Shown piece after piece: positions 11,290 through 21,417 of a stretch of DNA of 64,000 nt. The notes beneath the pieces are model-generated. The model saw only the letters and a program-made list of their open reading frames with translations, did no database searches and was not told the DNA's origin. The stretch spans positions 806,001 to 870,000 of the forward strand of contig JAPVLO010000617.1 of assembly GCA_027257055.1 (NCBI GenBank), given 5' to 3'. Numbering within the stretch: position 1 is the stretch's first letter; each line of letters opens with the position of its first letter. Source of the DNA: Cephalopachus bancanus. Its lineage: Eukaryota; Chordata; Mammalia; Primates; Tarsiidae. The position numbers and the translations under genes are program-made.

Positions 11290-11450
11290 TGAAATGAGGT
11301 AGACCTGTGTTTGACTTCTAGCCTTGCTACTTACTAGCTGGTGACTTGTACAAAGTTAATTCTAAACCCCCAGCCTCCATTTTTTAATCTCTATAATGAA
11401 TGCAGAGACAAGATTCACCTTATCAGGTGAAAGAGTAAAAGATGTTAATG
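11290..11450 (+). mobile_element. MIR
   Basis: Agacctgtgtttgacttctagc, ttactagctggtgacttg and a degraded cctccattttttaatctc region follow the MIR order. Confidence 0.65.
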
Positions 11451-11453
11451 TAT

Positions 11454-12152
11454 AGCTGACCCTTGAACAATGAGTTTGAACTGCGTGGGTCCGCAAATTT
11501 TCCTCCACCTCTACCACTCCCAGGACAGCAATACTCAACGTGAAGACAGAGATGAAGACCTTTATGATGACACACTGTCATTTAATGAATAGTAAATATA
11601 TTTTATTTTCCTTGTAATTTTCTTCATAACATTTTTTTTCTAGCTTGCTTTGTTGTAAAAATACAGCATATGGCCAGGTATGGTGGCTGAGTCTGTAATC
11701 CCAGCACTTTGGGAGGCCGAGGCGAGAGAATTGCCTGAGCCCAGGGGTTCAAGACCAGCCCGGGCAACTTGGTGAGACCTCGTCTCTACAATAAATCACA
11801 AAAAATTAGCTGTGTATGGTGGTGTGCGTCTGTAGGTTCAGCTACTTGGAAGGCTGAGGCAGAAGGATCACCTGAGCCCAGCAGGTTGAGGCTGTGGTGG
11901 CCATGAGCGGGCTACTGCACTCCAGCCTGGGCGACATAAGACTCCAACTCGAAAAAAAAAAAAATACAGCATATAATACAAACACAAAATATGTGTTAAT
12001 TGACTGTTTATATTATTAGTAAGACTTCCAAAATCAACAGTGGGCTATTTGTAATTAAGTTTTAGGATAATTAAAAAGCTATATATAATTTTTGACTACA
12101 CTAGTTGGGAATGTGGTCAGCGACCCTAATACTGCATTGTTCAAGGGGCACA
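11454..12152. mobile_element. Tigger-type MER2 DNA transposon, split by an Alu
   Basis: The termini are imperfect inverted repeats: gctgacccttgaacaat at the left and attgttcaaggggcaca at the right, with TA-rich flanks. The interior (cgtgggtccgcaaattttcc, tttcttcataac, agcttgctttgttg, aatatgtgttaattgac) matches the MER2 nonautonomous Tigger layout. An Alu interrupts it at 11672-11960. No transposase coding. Confidence 0.85.
11672..11960 (+). mobile_element. Alu inside MER2, intermediate
   Basis: Ggccaggtatggtggctgag ... actccaactcg plus A tail. Perfect 15-bp duplication aaaaatacagcatat at 11657-11671 and 11960-11974, so the insertion is younger than the Tigger. Confidence 0.97.
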
Positions 12153-12553
12153 TATAACTGTATATAAAGGGCTCAGCACAGAGACCAAGCACATTAGTTT
12201 TTGTAAGTGAGCATTTGTCCTTGGTTTAATATCCCAGTTGACAGCACAGGGCAAAGAGATGACAAATTTTAAATGGCTCTGTTTTTTGGTAAGTTCTATC
12301 CTGTAAGAAAAAAGAACCAAAAACCTAGTCAATTCTCATTCATTTGACATTTCACTATCACATTTCTCAATTTCCTATTTTCTATTTATTTTGCAGTAGT
12401 TCCCTTTCCGGCCTATTTTAGTCCCTATTAAGTCATACTCTAACTAGTCTCTTCTATGTCAGAGATAAGGAGTCATAGAGTCCCTTTCTTCCATTTGTTG
12501 CAGTTAGTTTTTTTCAAAAATTTTGGTTCCCAAGGCAATCAGGAAATACAGGA
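12153..12553. other. Unassigned sequence
   Basis: No gene or repeat recognised. Confidence 0.4.
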
Positions 12554-12842
12554 TGCTAGGCGCTGTGGCTCATGCCTGTAATCCCAGCAATTTGGAAGGA
12601 CAAGGAGAGAGAATTGCCTGAGCCCAGGGTTCAAGACCAGCCTGGGCAATATGGCAAAACCTTGTCTCTACAATAAATCAAAAAATTAGCCAGGAATGGT
12701 GGAACATGTCTGTAGTTCTAGGTGCTTGGAAGGCTAAGGTGGAAGGATTGCGGGTCGAGGCTGCAGTGGCCATGAACATGCCACACTGAACTCCTGCCTG
12801 GTAGACAGAGTAAGACTCCGACTCAAAAAAAAAAAAAAAATG
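12554..12842 (+). mobile_element. Alu, intermediate
   Basis: Gctaggcgctgtggctc ... agactccgactc and A tail. The right arm lacks the cctgagcccagcaggtcg block, shortened to ggattgcgggtcgagg. Confidence 0.93.
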
Positions 12843-12935
12843 TAGGTAGTTATTTTTCTGGACATCAGATACTAATAATGATGTACTGAGTGCCAGCAGT
12901 TCCCCAGGCAACATCTTACACAATTTTTAGTCTTT

Positions 12936-13227
12936 TTTTTTTTTGAATTGGAGTCTCACTCCGTCACCTGGGCTGGAGTGCAGTGGCATGTTCATGGCTA
13001 CCCCAGCGACAACCTGCTGGGCTCAGGCAATCCTTCCGTCTGAGACTGCCAAGCAGTCGGAACTACAGGTGTACACTACCATGCCAGCTAATTTTTTGAT
13101 TTTATTGTAAACAGGAGATCTCACCAAGTTGCCCATGCTGGTCTCGAACCCCTGGGCTCAGGCAATCCTCTCGCCTCAGCCCCCTAAAGTGCTGGGATTA
13201 TAGGCTTGAGCCACCATGCCTGGTCTG
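12936..13227 (-). mobile_element. Alu, intermediate
   Basis: Gaattggagtctcactccg ... accatgcctggtct with target aatttttagtctt at 12923-12935 and 13228-13240. The right arm shows the accccagcgacaacctg variant also seen at 25822 and 36323. Confidence 0.96.
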
Positions 13228-13240
13228 AATTTTTAGTCTT

Positions 13241-13780
13241 TACAATAACCCTGTGAGTGAGGATTATCATCTCAGATTTATAGAGCCTTAGAGGTCTGTT
13301 TTGAGGATTAAATGAAATATTTGAAAAGTGCCTAGAACATCAACATTCAATAGATGTTAGCTGTTGTTATTATTATTATTATTTGAGTTGGAGTCTCACT
13401 TTGTCACCCAGGCTGGAGTGCAGTGGCACGCTCACAGCCACCACAGCCTTGACCTGCTGGGCTCAGGTGATCCTTCCACTTCAGCCTTCCATGTAGCTGG
13501 AACCACAGGCACATGCCACCACGTCCAGCTAATTTTTTGTTTTTAAATTGTAGAGACAAGATCTCACCATGTTGCCCAGGCTGGGCTTGAATCCCTGGGC
13601 TTAGGCAATCCTCGCAACTTGGCTTCCCAAAGCTGGGATTACAGACTTGAGCCATCACGCCCAGTCAGCAGTTATTATTACTTTTATTTTTCAGTGAGAA
13701 AATTGAGGCTCTGGTTGGTTACGATATTCATCTAAGTCACCAGCTGGAAGGCTGAAGGAAGAGGATTCTAGGTCCCACAG
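13241..13780. mobile_element. MIR-derived composite, interrupted by an Alu
   Basis: Attaaatgaaatatttg ... gtgcctagaac ... caatagatgttagctg is MIR-sense. Acaataaccctgtgagtgagg and, after the Alu, gtgagaaaattgaggctctgg are MIR-antisense, so two old MIRs appear joined here. Confidence 0.55.
13366..13667 (-). mobile_element. Alu, intermediate
   Basis: ATT-rich tail, gagttggagtctcactttg ... atcacgcccagtc. It has inserted in the TTATTATT end of the MIR, as at 2134. Confidence 0.94.
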
Positions 13781-13867
13781 TATTTAAGCCAATGGGAAGG
13801 AGCCATTATGTTTTGCAAAAATCTTGACTGAAATGACAGAACATTAATCAATTTGAACAATGCCATA

Positions 13868-14413
13868 ACATTTTCTTTCTTTTTGAGTTGGAGTCTCATT
13901 CTGTCACCTAGGCTGGAGTGCAATGGCCACAAATGTTCGTGGCCATTGCAGCCTCGACCTGCTGGGCTTAGGCGATCCTTCCACCTCAGCCTTCCAAGTA
14001 GCTGGAACTACAGGCATGTGTCACCACACCTGGCTAATTTTTTTTGTGTGTGTGTGTTGGAGTCTCACTCTGTTGCCCAGACTGGAGTACAGTGGCTACT
14101 CCCGGCCACCGCAGCCTTGACCTGCTGGGCTCTGGTGATCCTTCCGCCTCAGCCTTCCAAGTAGCTGGAACTACAGGCGCAAGCTATGACGCCCGGCTAA
14201 TTTTTTGATTTATTGTAGAGATTAGGTCTCGCCAAGTTGCCCAGGCAAGTCTCGAACCTGTGGGCTCAGACTAATTTTTTTATTTATTATAGAGATGAGG
14301 TCTTGCTATGTTGCCCTGGCTGGTCTTAAACCCTGGGCTCAGGCAATCTTCTTGCCTCCTTCCCAAAGTGCTGGGATTACAGGTGTGAGCCACTGCACCA
14401 CTGCGCCTGGTCA
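13868..14413 (-). mobile_element. Alu containing a second Alu (nested)
   Basis: Outer copy: 13868-14044 and 14271-14413, intermediate type. The inner copy divides it at the linker between the arms. The outer right arm holds an extended palindrome at 13921-13948. Confidence 0.93.
14046..14270 (-). mobile_element. 5'-truncated Alu nested in an Alu
   Basis: Young-type right arm (gtggctactcccggccac) and part of the left arm, ending abruptly at gtgggctcag. The target ctaattttttt is repeated at 14034-14044 and 14271-14281, which makes this a retrotransposed truncated copy rather than a deletion. Confidence 0.92.
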
Positions 14414-14612
14414 CCATTTTCAACCCTGGCTGGGCACAGTGGCCAATCAGCCTTTCCCCCCGCCCAGGATTTTTCAAACCTGAGTTGAGAGTGTTAGTCT
14501 TGTTCCAGTGGTGGTAAGATGTAAAGCTAGGGGGTGCCATATTTCCAGCTGTATTAAGGAAGCCAGTCTGCTGTGAGAGAAACCGAAACCAATGCAGCAA
14601 GGCAAGGAAAAA

Positions 14613-14742
14613 ATTAGCCACAGGTTTGGTGGCTCATGCCTGTAGTCCCAGCTACTCAGGATACTGAGGTGGAAGGATCATCTGAGCCCAGCAGGTTGAG
14701 TCTGTGGTAGCTGATTGTACCACAACATTCCAGCCTGGATGT
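14613..14742 (+). mobile_element. Alu right-arm fragment
   Basis: Aattagccacaggtttgg ... ccacaacattccagcctgg; no left arm and no tail remain. Confidence 0.85.
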
Positions 14743-15061
14743 GTTTAAGTACCTGGTTCCACAAGTTCCTGAACACTTGCCCTATCCTAGTTTGACTGTT
14801 AACCCTTTTTTGGATTCTTTTAGCTAATCTTTTTTTAAATGCAGGATTTATTGAGAAGACAGAAAAGCTCCCACTGTGGGAGGGGACCTGAGGGGGTTAC
14901 CCTGTTAATTTTTCTTGACTTTTGCCTACCTAAGCAAGTTCAGGTTGGGCTTCTGTCACTTGCAACCAAGCATACTGGATACCACAGAACTACAACCAAA
15001 CAGGACTTCTGCTGAGGCTAGGTACAAATTTTGCCTAGAATGTTCCCTATTCTCACAAGTC
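14743..15061. other. Unassigned sequence
   Basis: No gene or repeat recognised. Confidence 0.4.
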
Positions 15062-15113
15062 CAGAACCACTCAGTCTTTTTTTTTTTTTTTAATTTTTTT
15101 GAGTTGGAGTCTT

Positions 15114-15393
15114 TTTTTTTAGTTGGAGTCTCACTCTGTCACCCAGACTGGAGTGCAGTGGCCGCTCCCGGCCACCGCAGCCTCGACCTGCTGGGCTCCG
15201 GCGAACCTTCCGCCTCAGCCTTCCAAGTAGCCGGAATTACAGGCATGCGCTGCCACACCCGGCTGATTTTTTGATTTATTGTAGAGATGAGGTCTTGCTG
15301 CCCAGGCGGGTCTCGAACCCGCGGGCTCAAGCAATCCACTCACCTCAGCCTCCCAAAGGCGCGGGATTACAGGCTGAGCCATCGAGCCCGGCT
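15114..15393 (-). mobile_element. Nested Alu A, youngest group
   Basis: Agttggagtctcactctg ... gagcccggct. Target gagttggagtctt, itself Alu sequence, is repeated at 15101-15113 and 15394-15406. Confidence 0.97.
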
Positions 15394-15531
15394 GAGTTGG
15401 AGTCTTATTCTGACACCCAGGCTGGAGCACAGAGGCAGGATCTTAGCCATCGCAGCCTCAATCTGCTGGGCTCTGGTGATCCTGAGTAGCTGGGACTATA
15501 GACAATGTGCCACCAAGCCCAGGTAATTTTT

Positions 15532-15814
15532 TTTTTTTTGAGTTGGAGTCTCACTTGGTCGCCCAGACTGGAGTGCAGTGGCCGCTCCTGGCCACCGCAG
15601 CCTCAACCTGCTGGGCTCCGGCGATCCTTCTGACTCAGCCTTCTGAGTAGCTGGAATTACAGGCATGCGCTACCATGCCCGGCTCGATTTTTTGATTTAT
15701 TGTAAAGATGAGGTCTTGCTGCCCAGGTGGGTCTCGAACCCGCGGGCTCAGGCAATCCACTCACCTCAGCCTCCCAAAGGGGCGGGATTCCAGGCTGAGC
15801 CACCGAGCCTGGCT
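15532..15814 (-). mobile_element. Nested Alu B, youngest group
   Basis: Gagttggagtctcacttgg ... gagcctggct with the short junction. Target ggtaattttt is repeated at 15522-15531 and 15815-15824. Confidence 0.97.
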
Positions 15815-16059
15815 GGTAATTTTTAAATTTACTGTAGAGATGAGGTTTTGCCATGCTGCCCAGGCTGGTCTTGAACTCCTGGGCTCAAGCAATCCTCTTG
15901 TCTCCACCTCCCAAAGTGCTGGGATTATAGGTATGAGCCACTGTTCCCAGCTCAGAGCCACTCAATTTTTAAGAACCCATTTCTTATTAACTGCCCCTGC
16001 CCCAACCTGCTGAAGTTTAAATAGACCACTTCTAAGTCCCCAGCTCTTTATTGAATTTT

Positions 16060-16325
16060 ATTTTTTAAGTTGGGCTCAGTTTGTCACCCAGGCTGGAGTG
16101 CAGTGGGATGTGATTAGCGCTCACCACAGCCTCAAACTCCTGGGCTAAGTGATCCTCCTGCCTCAGTCTCCAAAATAGCTGGGACCACCATACCTGGCTA
16201 ATTAAAAAATTTTTTTTGTAGAGATGAACTCTCGCTATGTTATAGATTGGTCTTAAACTCAAGCAATCCTCCCACCTCAGCCTCCCAAAGTGTTGGGATT
16301 ACAGGCATGAGCCACTGTGTCTGCT
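16060..16325 (-). mobile_element. Old AluJ-like element
   Basis: Agttgggctcagtttgtc ... gagccactgtgtctg. It carries aattaaaaaattttttttg instead of the gatttattg linker, so it precedes the local lineage's diagnostic change. Confidence 0.9.
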
Positions 16326-17787
16326 CCCCCCACCCCTAGTCCTTTAAAATGAGGAAAAGGAACATTTCTTTTATTGAACTCAGAACTTTTTGTGTTATAA
16401 TTATTTATATACCCTGAGACCTGCAGAGAGTGGGAAAAGTAAAATAGTTATTTATAGATACACCCTATTATTATCTTTCCAGGACAAATATGTACCTAGT
16501 TCATCGTCTCACTGTGTTACCACAGTGTCAAGCATGGCCAGCACTCTATAATAAAGTTCTTTTTCTGTCCCTTTAGTCCTTGTAAGCACACTTTTTTCTC
16601 TGTAGCTTCATTTTCTTTCCCCAGCATCAACATTCCATTCCCTGCTGCCGAGTGAGAAAATGTTCATCTGTGTCTGCCCCGATCAATTGTGTTTTGATGA
16701 AACAACACTAACAAACTGTTATAAAAACAACTGATCTAAAAATGGTTATTGCATTGTAGGCTTAAGAAACAATTGGTAAGGGAAGTTTATAATACTGTTT
16801 AGTGGGTTGTCCCTGTGTAGGTGGTATTTCATTTTAGGATATGGATTTCCAATAGGAACCCTATGTTTGCATTTAGCAAGAAGGAACTCTATTTCCAAAA
16901 GAACTACCTGCAATCTTGTGGTCCTATTTTTAGTATTCCTGTTTCCCTTCAAATGTCTTTGGCAGATCAATTATCTGCTAGTGAGAAAGGCAGTAATGAA
17001 TATGTTCTCATATACATTTAACAAAAATTCTAGGCAACTTTTGTGCTTGGAGGTTGGTGTTTTGAGAATACATTATTATCAGAATACATAACTTTTTATT
17101 TATATCAAATTGTCAGCTTCCCTCTCAAATAAACTTCTCTCTGTCAAGCAATCTCTTTCTAAGTTCTGGGAATAAATGCTTATTTTTGCACCTTCTTTTA
17201 GTTTGTAGCATACTGCTTTTTATTGGTGGCTGTTTTTTGTGCAAGTTTTTGTCTTCCAAAATTAATTTTAATTGGTCCTTGGGTGTGGCCAATTTCAAAT
17301 TTTACCTTTACCAAGATAAAACTATAATGGTTGCACTATGCTTAAAGGATTCAAGGAGACCTACTAAAATACCTATCACAGATCTATAAATAAAGACCTA
17401 TCACAGATCTATGAAATTACAACCCTGCCCAGCCATTATATCCTGCTTCTCTGGAGAAGTGTACAGTAATCAAGTTTCAGAAGTTGGGCACCTAACTTTA
17501 TGATTTTGCTCATATAACCAACCAATAACAAGTATAGAGGGACAGAATCAACTAGAGAAAAAATGATTGAATTGCCGGTTATTTAGCTATCTTTTCATGG
17601 ATATTTATCTCCATCAATAGTTTTCAGCCTGCTAAAGGGCATGGATAAACTTTGTACAGCCTGAAGTTTTAGAACAATGTCTTACACATGGGATGCACAT
17701 AACAAATATGACAAGTGATCTACTGATACACTCTCTTGGAGTTTCTTTGTGGGGAACATGATTATGAATAAAGTGTTAATAGTTATC
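16326..17787. other. Repeat-poor 1.46 kb, no gene seen
   Basis: AT-rich sequence with short chance open frames. A small 26-bp-period duplication of acctatcacagatctat lies at about 17370-17412. Nothing else recognised. Confidence 0.5.
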
Positions 17788-17803
17788 TCAAAGTCTTTTT
17801 GTA

Positions 17804-17840
17804 GTCTATAGCCATACCACCGTGGATGCTCCCGATTTCA
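17804..17840 (+). pseudogene. 5S rRNA retro-fragment (5' end)
   Basis: Gtctatagccataccacc and tgctcccgatttc correspond, in order and starting at nucleotide 1, to the first third of 5S ribosomal RNA. The fragment is flanked by a perfect 16-bp duplication tcaaagtctttttgta at 17788-17803 and 17841-17856. It stops within helix III, has no A tail and lacks the internal control region further downstream, so it cannot be transcribed as 5S. Confidence 0.8.
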
Positions 17841-17871
17841 TCAAAGTCTTTTTGTAAAGAAGCAGAGTACA

Positions 17872-18172
17872 CACTGGGCACGGTGGCTCAAGCCAGTAAT
17901 CCCAGCACTTTGGGAGACTGAGGTGACAGGATTGCCTGAGCCCATGGGTTCAAGAACAGCCCAGGCAATTTGGTGAGACCTCACCTCTACAATAAATCAA
18001 AAAATTAGCCAGGCATGGTAGCCCATGCCTGTACTTCTGGCTACTTGGAAGGCTGAGGTGGAAGGATCAATCACCTGAGCTCAGCAGATCGATGCTGGGG
18101 TGGCCATGAGTGTGCCACTGCACTCCAGCTTGGGTGACAGAGGGACTCCAACTCAAAAATAAAAAAATAAAT
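17872..18172 (+). mobile_element. Alu, intermediate
   Basis: Ctgggcacggtggctcaagcc ... actccaactc, tail aaaataaaaaaataaat. Target aagcagagtaca at 17860-17871 and 18173-18184. Confidence 0.96.
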
Positions 18173-18180
18173 AAGCAGAG

Positions 18181-18555
18181 TACAGATGCTCTTCCATTTA
18201 TGATAGGGTTATATCCTCATAAACTATTATAAGTAAAAATATATTTAATACAGCTAACCTACTGAACATAATTGCTCAGCCTACTGTCCATGTGCTCAGA
18301 ATACTTACCTGCATTAGCTTACAGGTGAGCAAAATCATGTGGCAACACAGTATGCAGTGGAATATCAGTGATCATGTGGTTGATTGGCAGCTTGCTGCTG
18401 AGTGTGAGAGAATATCTATATTGCATATCACTAGCCTGGGAAAAGAGGAAAATTCAGGATTTGAGGTATAGTTTCTACTGAATGCATATCACTCTTACAC
18501 CACCATATTGTTGAAGAATTGTAAGTCAAATCATCGGAAGTCTGGAACCACCTGT
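18181..18555. mobile_element. Tigger-family DNA transposon remnant
   Basis: Gatagggttatatcctc, attataagtaaaaatat, atttaatacagctaacc, tactgaatgcatatcac and gaattgtaagtcaaatcatcg follow the order of a nonautonomous Tigger. The termini are too decayed to show inverted repeats; subfamily not asserted. Confidence 0.65.
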
Positions 18556-19033
18556 ATAAATAGGCCATCAATAAAAATAAGGTATTGTTATCACATTTTG
18601 GAAATGCCTCTGGGCTCTGTGGTATTACCAAGGTCAGAAAGACTAGCTGAAGGGAACTATTGGGGACCAAGTATGTGAGGTGGAATATATTTTTTTCTGG
18701 TGTTTAAACATAAGCTGTAAGAACAGACTGTTTCTAATTAAGATATCACTGATTTTTCCCTCCATTAATTCCATCTTTCTTCAAAGCTAATGGGTATATA
18801 TAATGAGTCCACATCAAAGACTCTTTTCTAATGGTTTAGGAGTGATGAGTTTTACTAGAACAAAGCAGAATTCACATCCTACAACAGAACAATTTGTTGA
18901 AGTTATTTTGGAGCTGATTTAGGAATCACTCTTCATGAAATGGGCTGGGTTCTCATTATGTGTGCTTTACATACATCCTCCAAAAAGCCATTCAGTTCTC
19001 TTTTCCCTTCTCCTTGTTCGCTCTCTCTCCTTA
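18556..19033. other. Unassigned sequence
   Basis: No gene or repeat recognised. Confidence 0.4.
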
Positions 19034-19048
19034 TGTCCTGTGTTATTC

Positions 19049-19336
19049 TTTTTTTTTTTGAGTTGGAGTCTCACTCTGTTGCCTGGACAGTGCAGTGGCT
19101 GCTCCTGGCTACCGCAGCCTTGACCTGCTAGGCTCCGGCGATCCTTTCTGACTCAGCCTTCCAAGTTGCTGGAACTACAGGCATGCACTACCATGCCCGG
19201 CTTATTTTTTAATTTATTGTAGAGATGAGGTCTTACCAAATTGCCCAGGCGGGTCTCGAACCCGCGGGCTCAGGCAATCCACTCAACTCAGCCTCCCAAA
19301 GGCGCGGGATTACAGGCTGAGCCACCGAGCCTGGCT
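19049..19336 (-). mobile_element. Alu, young
   Basis: Gagttggagtctcactctg ... gagcctggct with gcgggtctcgaacccgc but the older longer junction (accaaattgcccagg). Perfect 15-bp target tgtcctgtgttattc at 19034-19048 and 19337-19351. Confidence 0.97.
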
Positions 19337-19504
19337 TGTCCTGTGTTATTCAATACAATGATCTATTTTCTTTTCTATCTTCTTCCATTAGGCCATAAGC
19401 TCCTTGAGGGCAGGTATTAAAGCTTGTTCAATAGTATTATTTAGTACCTTGCTCAGTGCAAGATCTCTTGAGTATGCAACAAAGATCTCTTAAAAGAATG
19501 AATA

Positions 19505-19650
19505 ATCATGCCTCACACTTTAAGTAGCGCTTTAAGGTTACAAAGTCCTCTCCTATGTTATTTGTCTCTCATGATACTCTGAGACAGGAAGTGGGTTTAT
19601 TGCCCCTTCTTATAGATGTGAGACTAGGCTGAGAAAGGCTATGTCATGTG
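19505..19650 (-). mobile_element. MIR
   Basis: Cactttaagtagcgc ... ctctgagacaggaagtggg ... gatgtgagactaggctgag follows the antisense MIR order. Confidence 0.55.
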
Positions 19651-20699
19651 GGTGCAAATAGGCTGCAATTTCCAGAGATACCAGGATGGATACTCATGTC
19701 TGTGGACTCCTGCTCTGGAACTCTCTTCCTGTTTTCAGAGCTATTTGTTTCCTAACAGAGCTATTTGTTTCCTAAACCAATGCCGAGGGCGACACAGACT
19801 TATTTCCAGAGTCCATGCTAGCCCTCACTGCCCTGCCTCCTCACTTTACTCTTTTTTGGACTTTTTGAGTGCTGACTTAGTCCTAATTTTTATTTAGGAG
19901 CCACACGTGTCCTATATACAGATGAAGGATAACAAATACATATTCTTCTGTTGATTCCTCAGTGCTTCTACCTGGGCCCTCCTGCCAGTGGTGAGGGGCT
20001 GTGGAATGTGGCATGAGGTGGGAGTGATGAGTGTGAGGGGGAAAAAGATGTGGCTGACTGATGAGGCCAGAGTGTGCTGCTCAGAGGACTATCAGGGCAA
20101 GGGCCTGCAATACTGAGGCCTTGGCCTTGGGATCCTGGTATCCACTCCTCCCATCTCTGACATTTTTCTTTAGGGAAATACGGACAAAATGAGCTGGCAG
20201 AGTTGGGAGAATGGTGCTGACAAGGCTCCAGCAGATGCTGATTTGAGTGTGAAACTGTTTTGGGTAAGAGTAGTATGGTTTAGGTGAGGGTAGAAAGTAG
20301 TCAGGGCTCACTTGCTGGCACTAGGTAATTGTATTTGCTCATTGTATGCAGTTGAACTCACTTCTATTCAATTCTCTTTTCCACACAACTCTGAGGTTGG
20401 AAGCTAGAGAGAGAGAACAAATGAGGCAACCTCTCAAGCAAGCAGTCCCGTTCTTAAAACAGAATGGGCAAAACAAGTACAGATTTACAAATTCAAGAAA
20501 AATGGAATGTCACAATGTTGGAGTGGCACCAATGACTCCATCGTCAGCAAGTTAAAATGAGGATTAGTGAGCAAACCACACAGTACCCAGATAAAAAAGC
20601 ACGACCACACTGACATCCTCCTCATACCTATGCTCTCACATCCAGTTGATAACACACATTTTATATCTAGAAACTTAAGAGTTACACACATAATGAGAC
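19651..20699. other. Unassigned 1.05 kb
   Basis: No gene recognised. Contains a perfect 20-bp tandem duplication at 19736-19775. Confidence 0.45.
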
Positions 20700-20704
20700 C
20701 TACC

Positions 20705-21197
20705 TGATAGGGCTTACATGGGGGGAGGGGTAAAGGGGGCCATTGTTATTATAACTCACTGCATGAACCTCGCAAGCAAACACAAGCAAACAGAATATAA
20801 GGTTGTGATGGCCTGTGAAGCTGACCACTCTACCCTAACAGCATCTTGTCACTAACTACTTTTGCTGTCTATATCTGCTTTCTCAAGGTTGCATCCTAAA
20901 GCTGGGTGATTAACTGCATATTGTTACTGTTTTACAGCTGACACGTGCTTTCCCAAGGATTGCGTCCCAAGGCCATATAACCATCTCCCCCAACTGCTGT
21001 TTCTTTGAGGCTCCTGCTTCTACAGGACTACGTGTGCTACATGTCCACCAGACCCCAGCTAGGGATATAAAAGGGACCCACAAAAACAAAGGGGTGTTGG
21101 TTTCTCTTTGAAGCCAGTGTCCTCTTATCTCCCCTTTAGTAAACTTCTTTGCCTAATCACTTCACTCATTTTCTCTTTCTCTTCACTTGTCTTAACA
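20705..21197 (+). mobile_element. Solo LTR with 5-bp target duplication
   Basis: A 493-bp unit begins TGATAGGG and ends CTTAACA (TG...CA termini), with ctacc on both sides (20700-20704, 21198-21202). A TATA box tataaaag lies at 21065-21072 and a possible polyadenylation signal agtaaa near 21139, in the correct order and spacing for U3-R-U5. No internal retroviral genes adjoin. Family not recognised; the 5-bp duplication fits an ERVL or ERV3-like integrase. Confidence 0.75.
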
Positions 21198-21321
21198 CTA
21201 CCACTTAAAGAATACGTCATGTGCTGGGAGCTTTACATGCATTTTACTCCTCAGAGAATCCCTGTGATAATATTATACCCGATCTCAAATGATGTGATGT
21301 GGGGACCAAAGTGAGACCCAA

Positions 21322-21416
21322 ACTTTACCTGCATAATGACCATTTGTATACCTAGCCCTGAATTGTACCCCACATCTTTAAAAAAACAAACAAAAGCAAA
21401 AAAAAAAAAAAAAACT
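21322..21416 (+). mobile_element. Severely 5'-truncated L1 (3' end plus A tail)
   Basis: Acctgcataatgac, atttgtatacctag and ctgaattgtaccccac match, base for base with few changes, the 3' end of the L1 at 60.1 kb read on its sense strand. A long AAAC-interrupted A tail follows. Confidence 0.75.
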
Positions 21417-21417
21417 C

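Larger units (their letters stand above)
15076..15952 (-). mobile_element. Old Alu carrying two nested Alus
   Basis: The outer Alu is in three pieces (15076-15113, 15394-15531, 15815-15952). Its own decayed target repeat is cagaaccactca (15062-15073) and cagagccactca (15953-15964). The internal order rejoins correctly when both insertions are removed on paper. Confidence 0.93.

Noticed and set aside
20705..21197. Promoter of a cellular gene (TATA box at 21065)
   Set aside because: TG...CA ends and a 5-bp target duplication make a solo LTR the better explanation.
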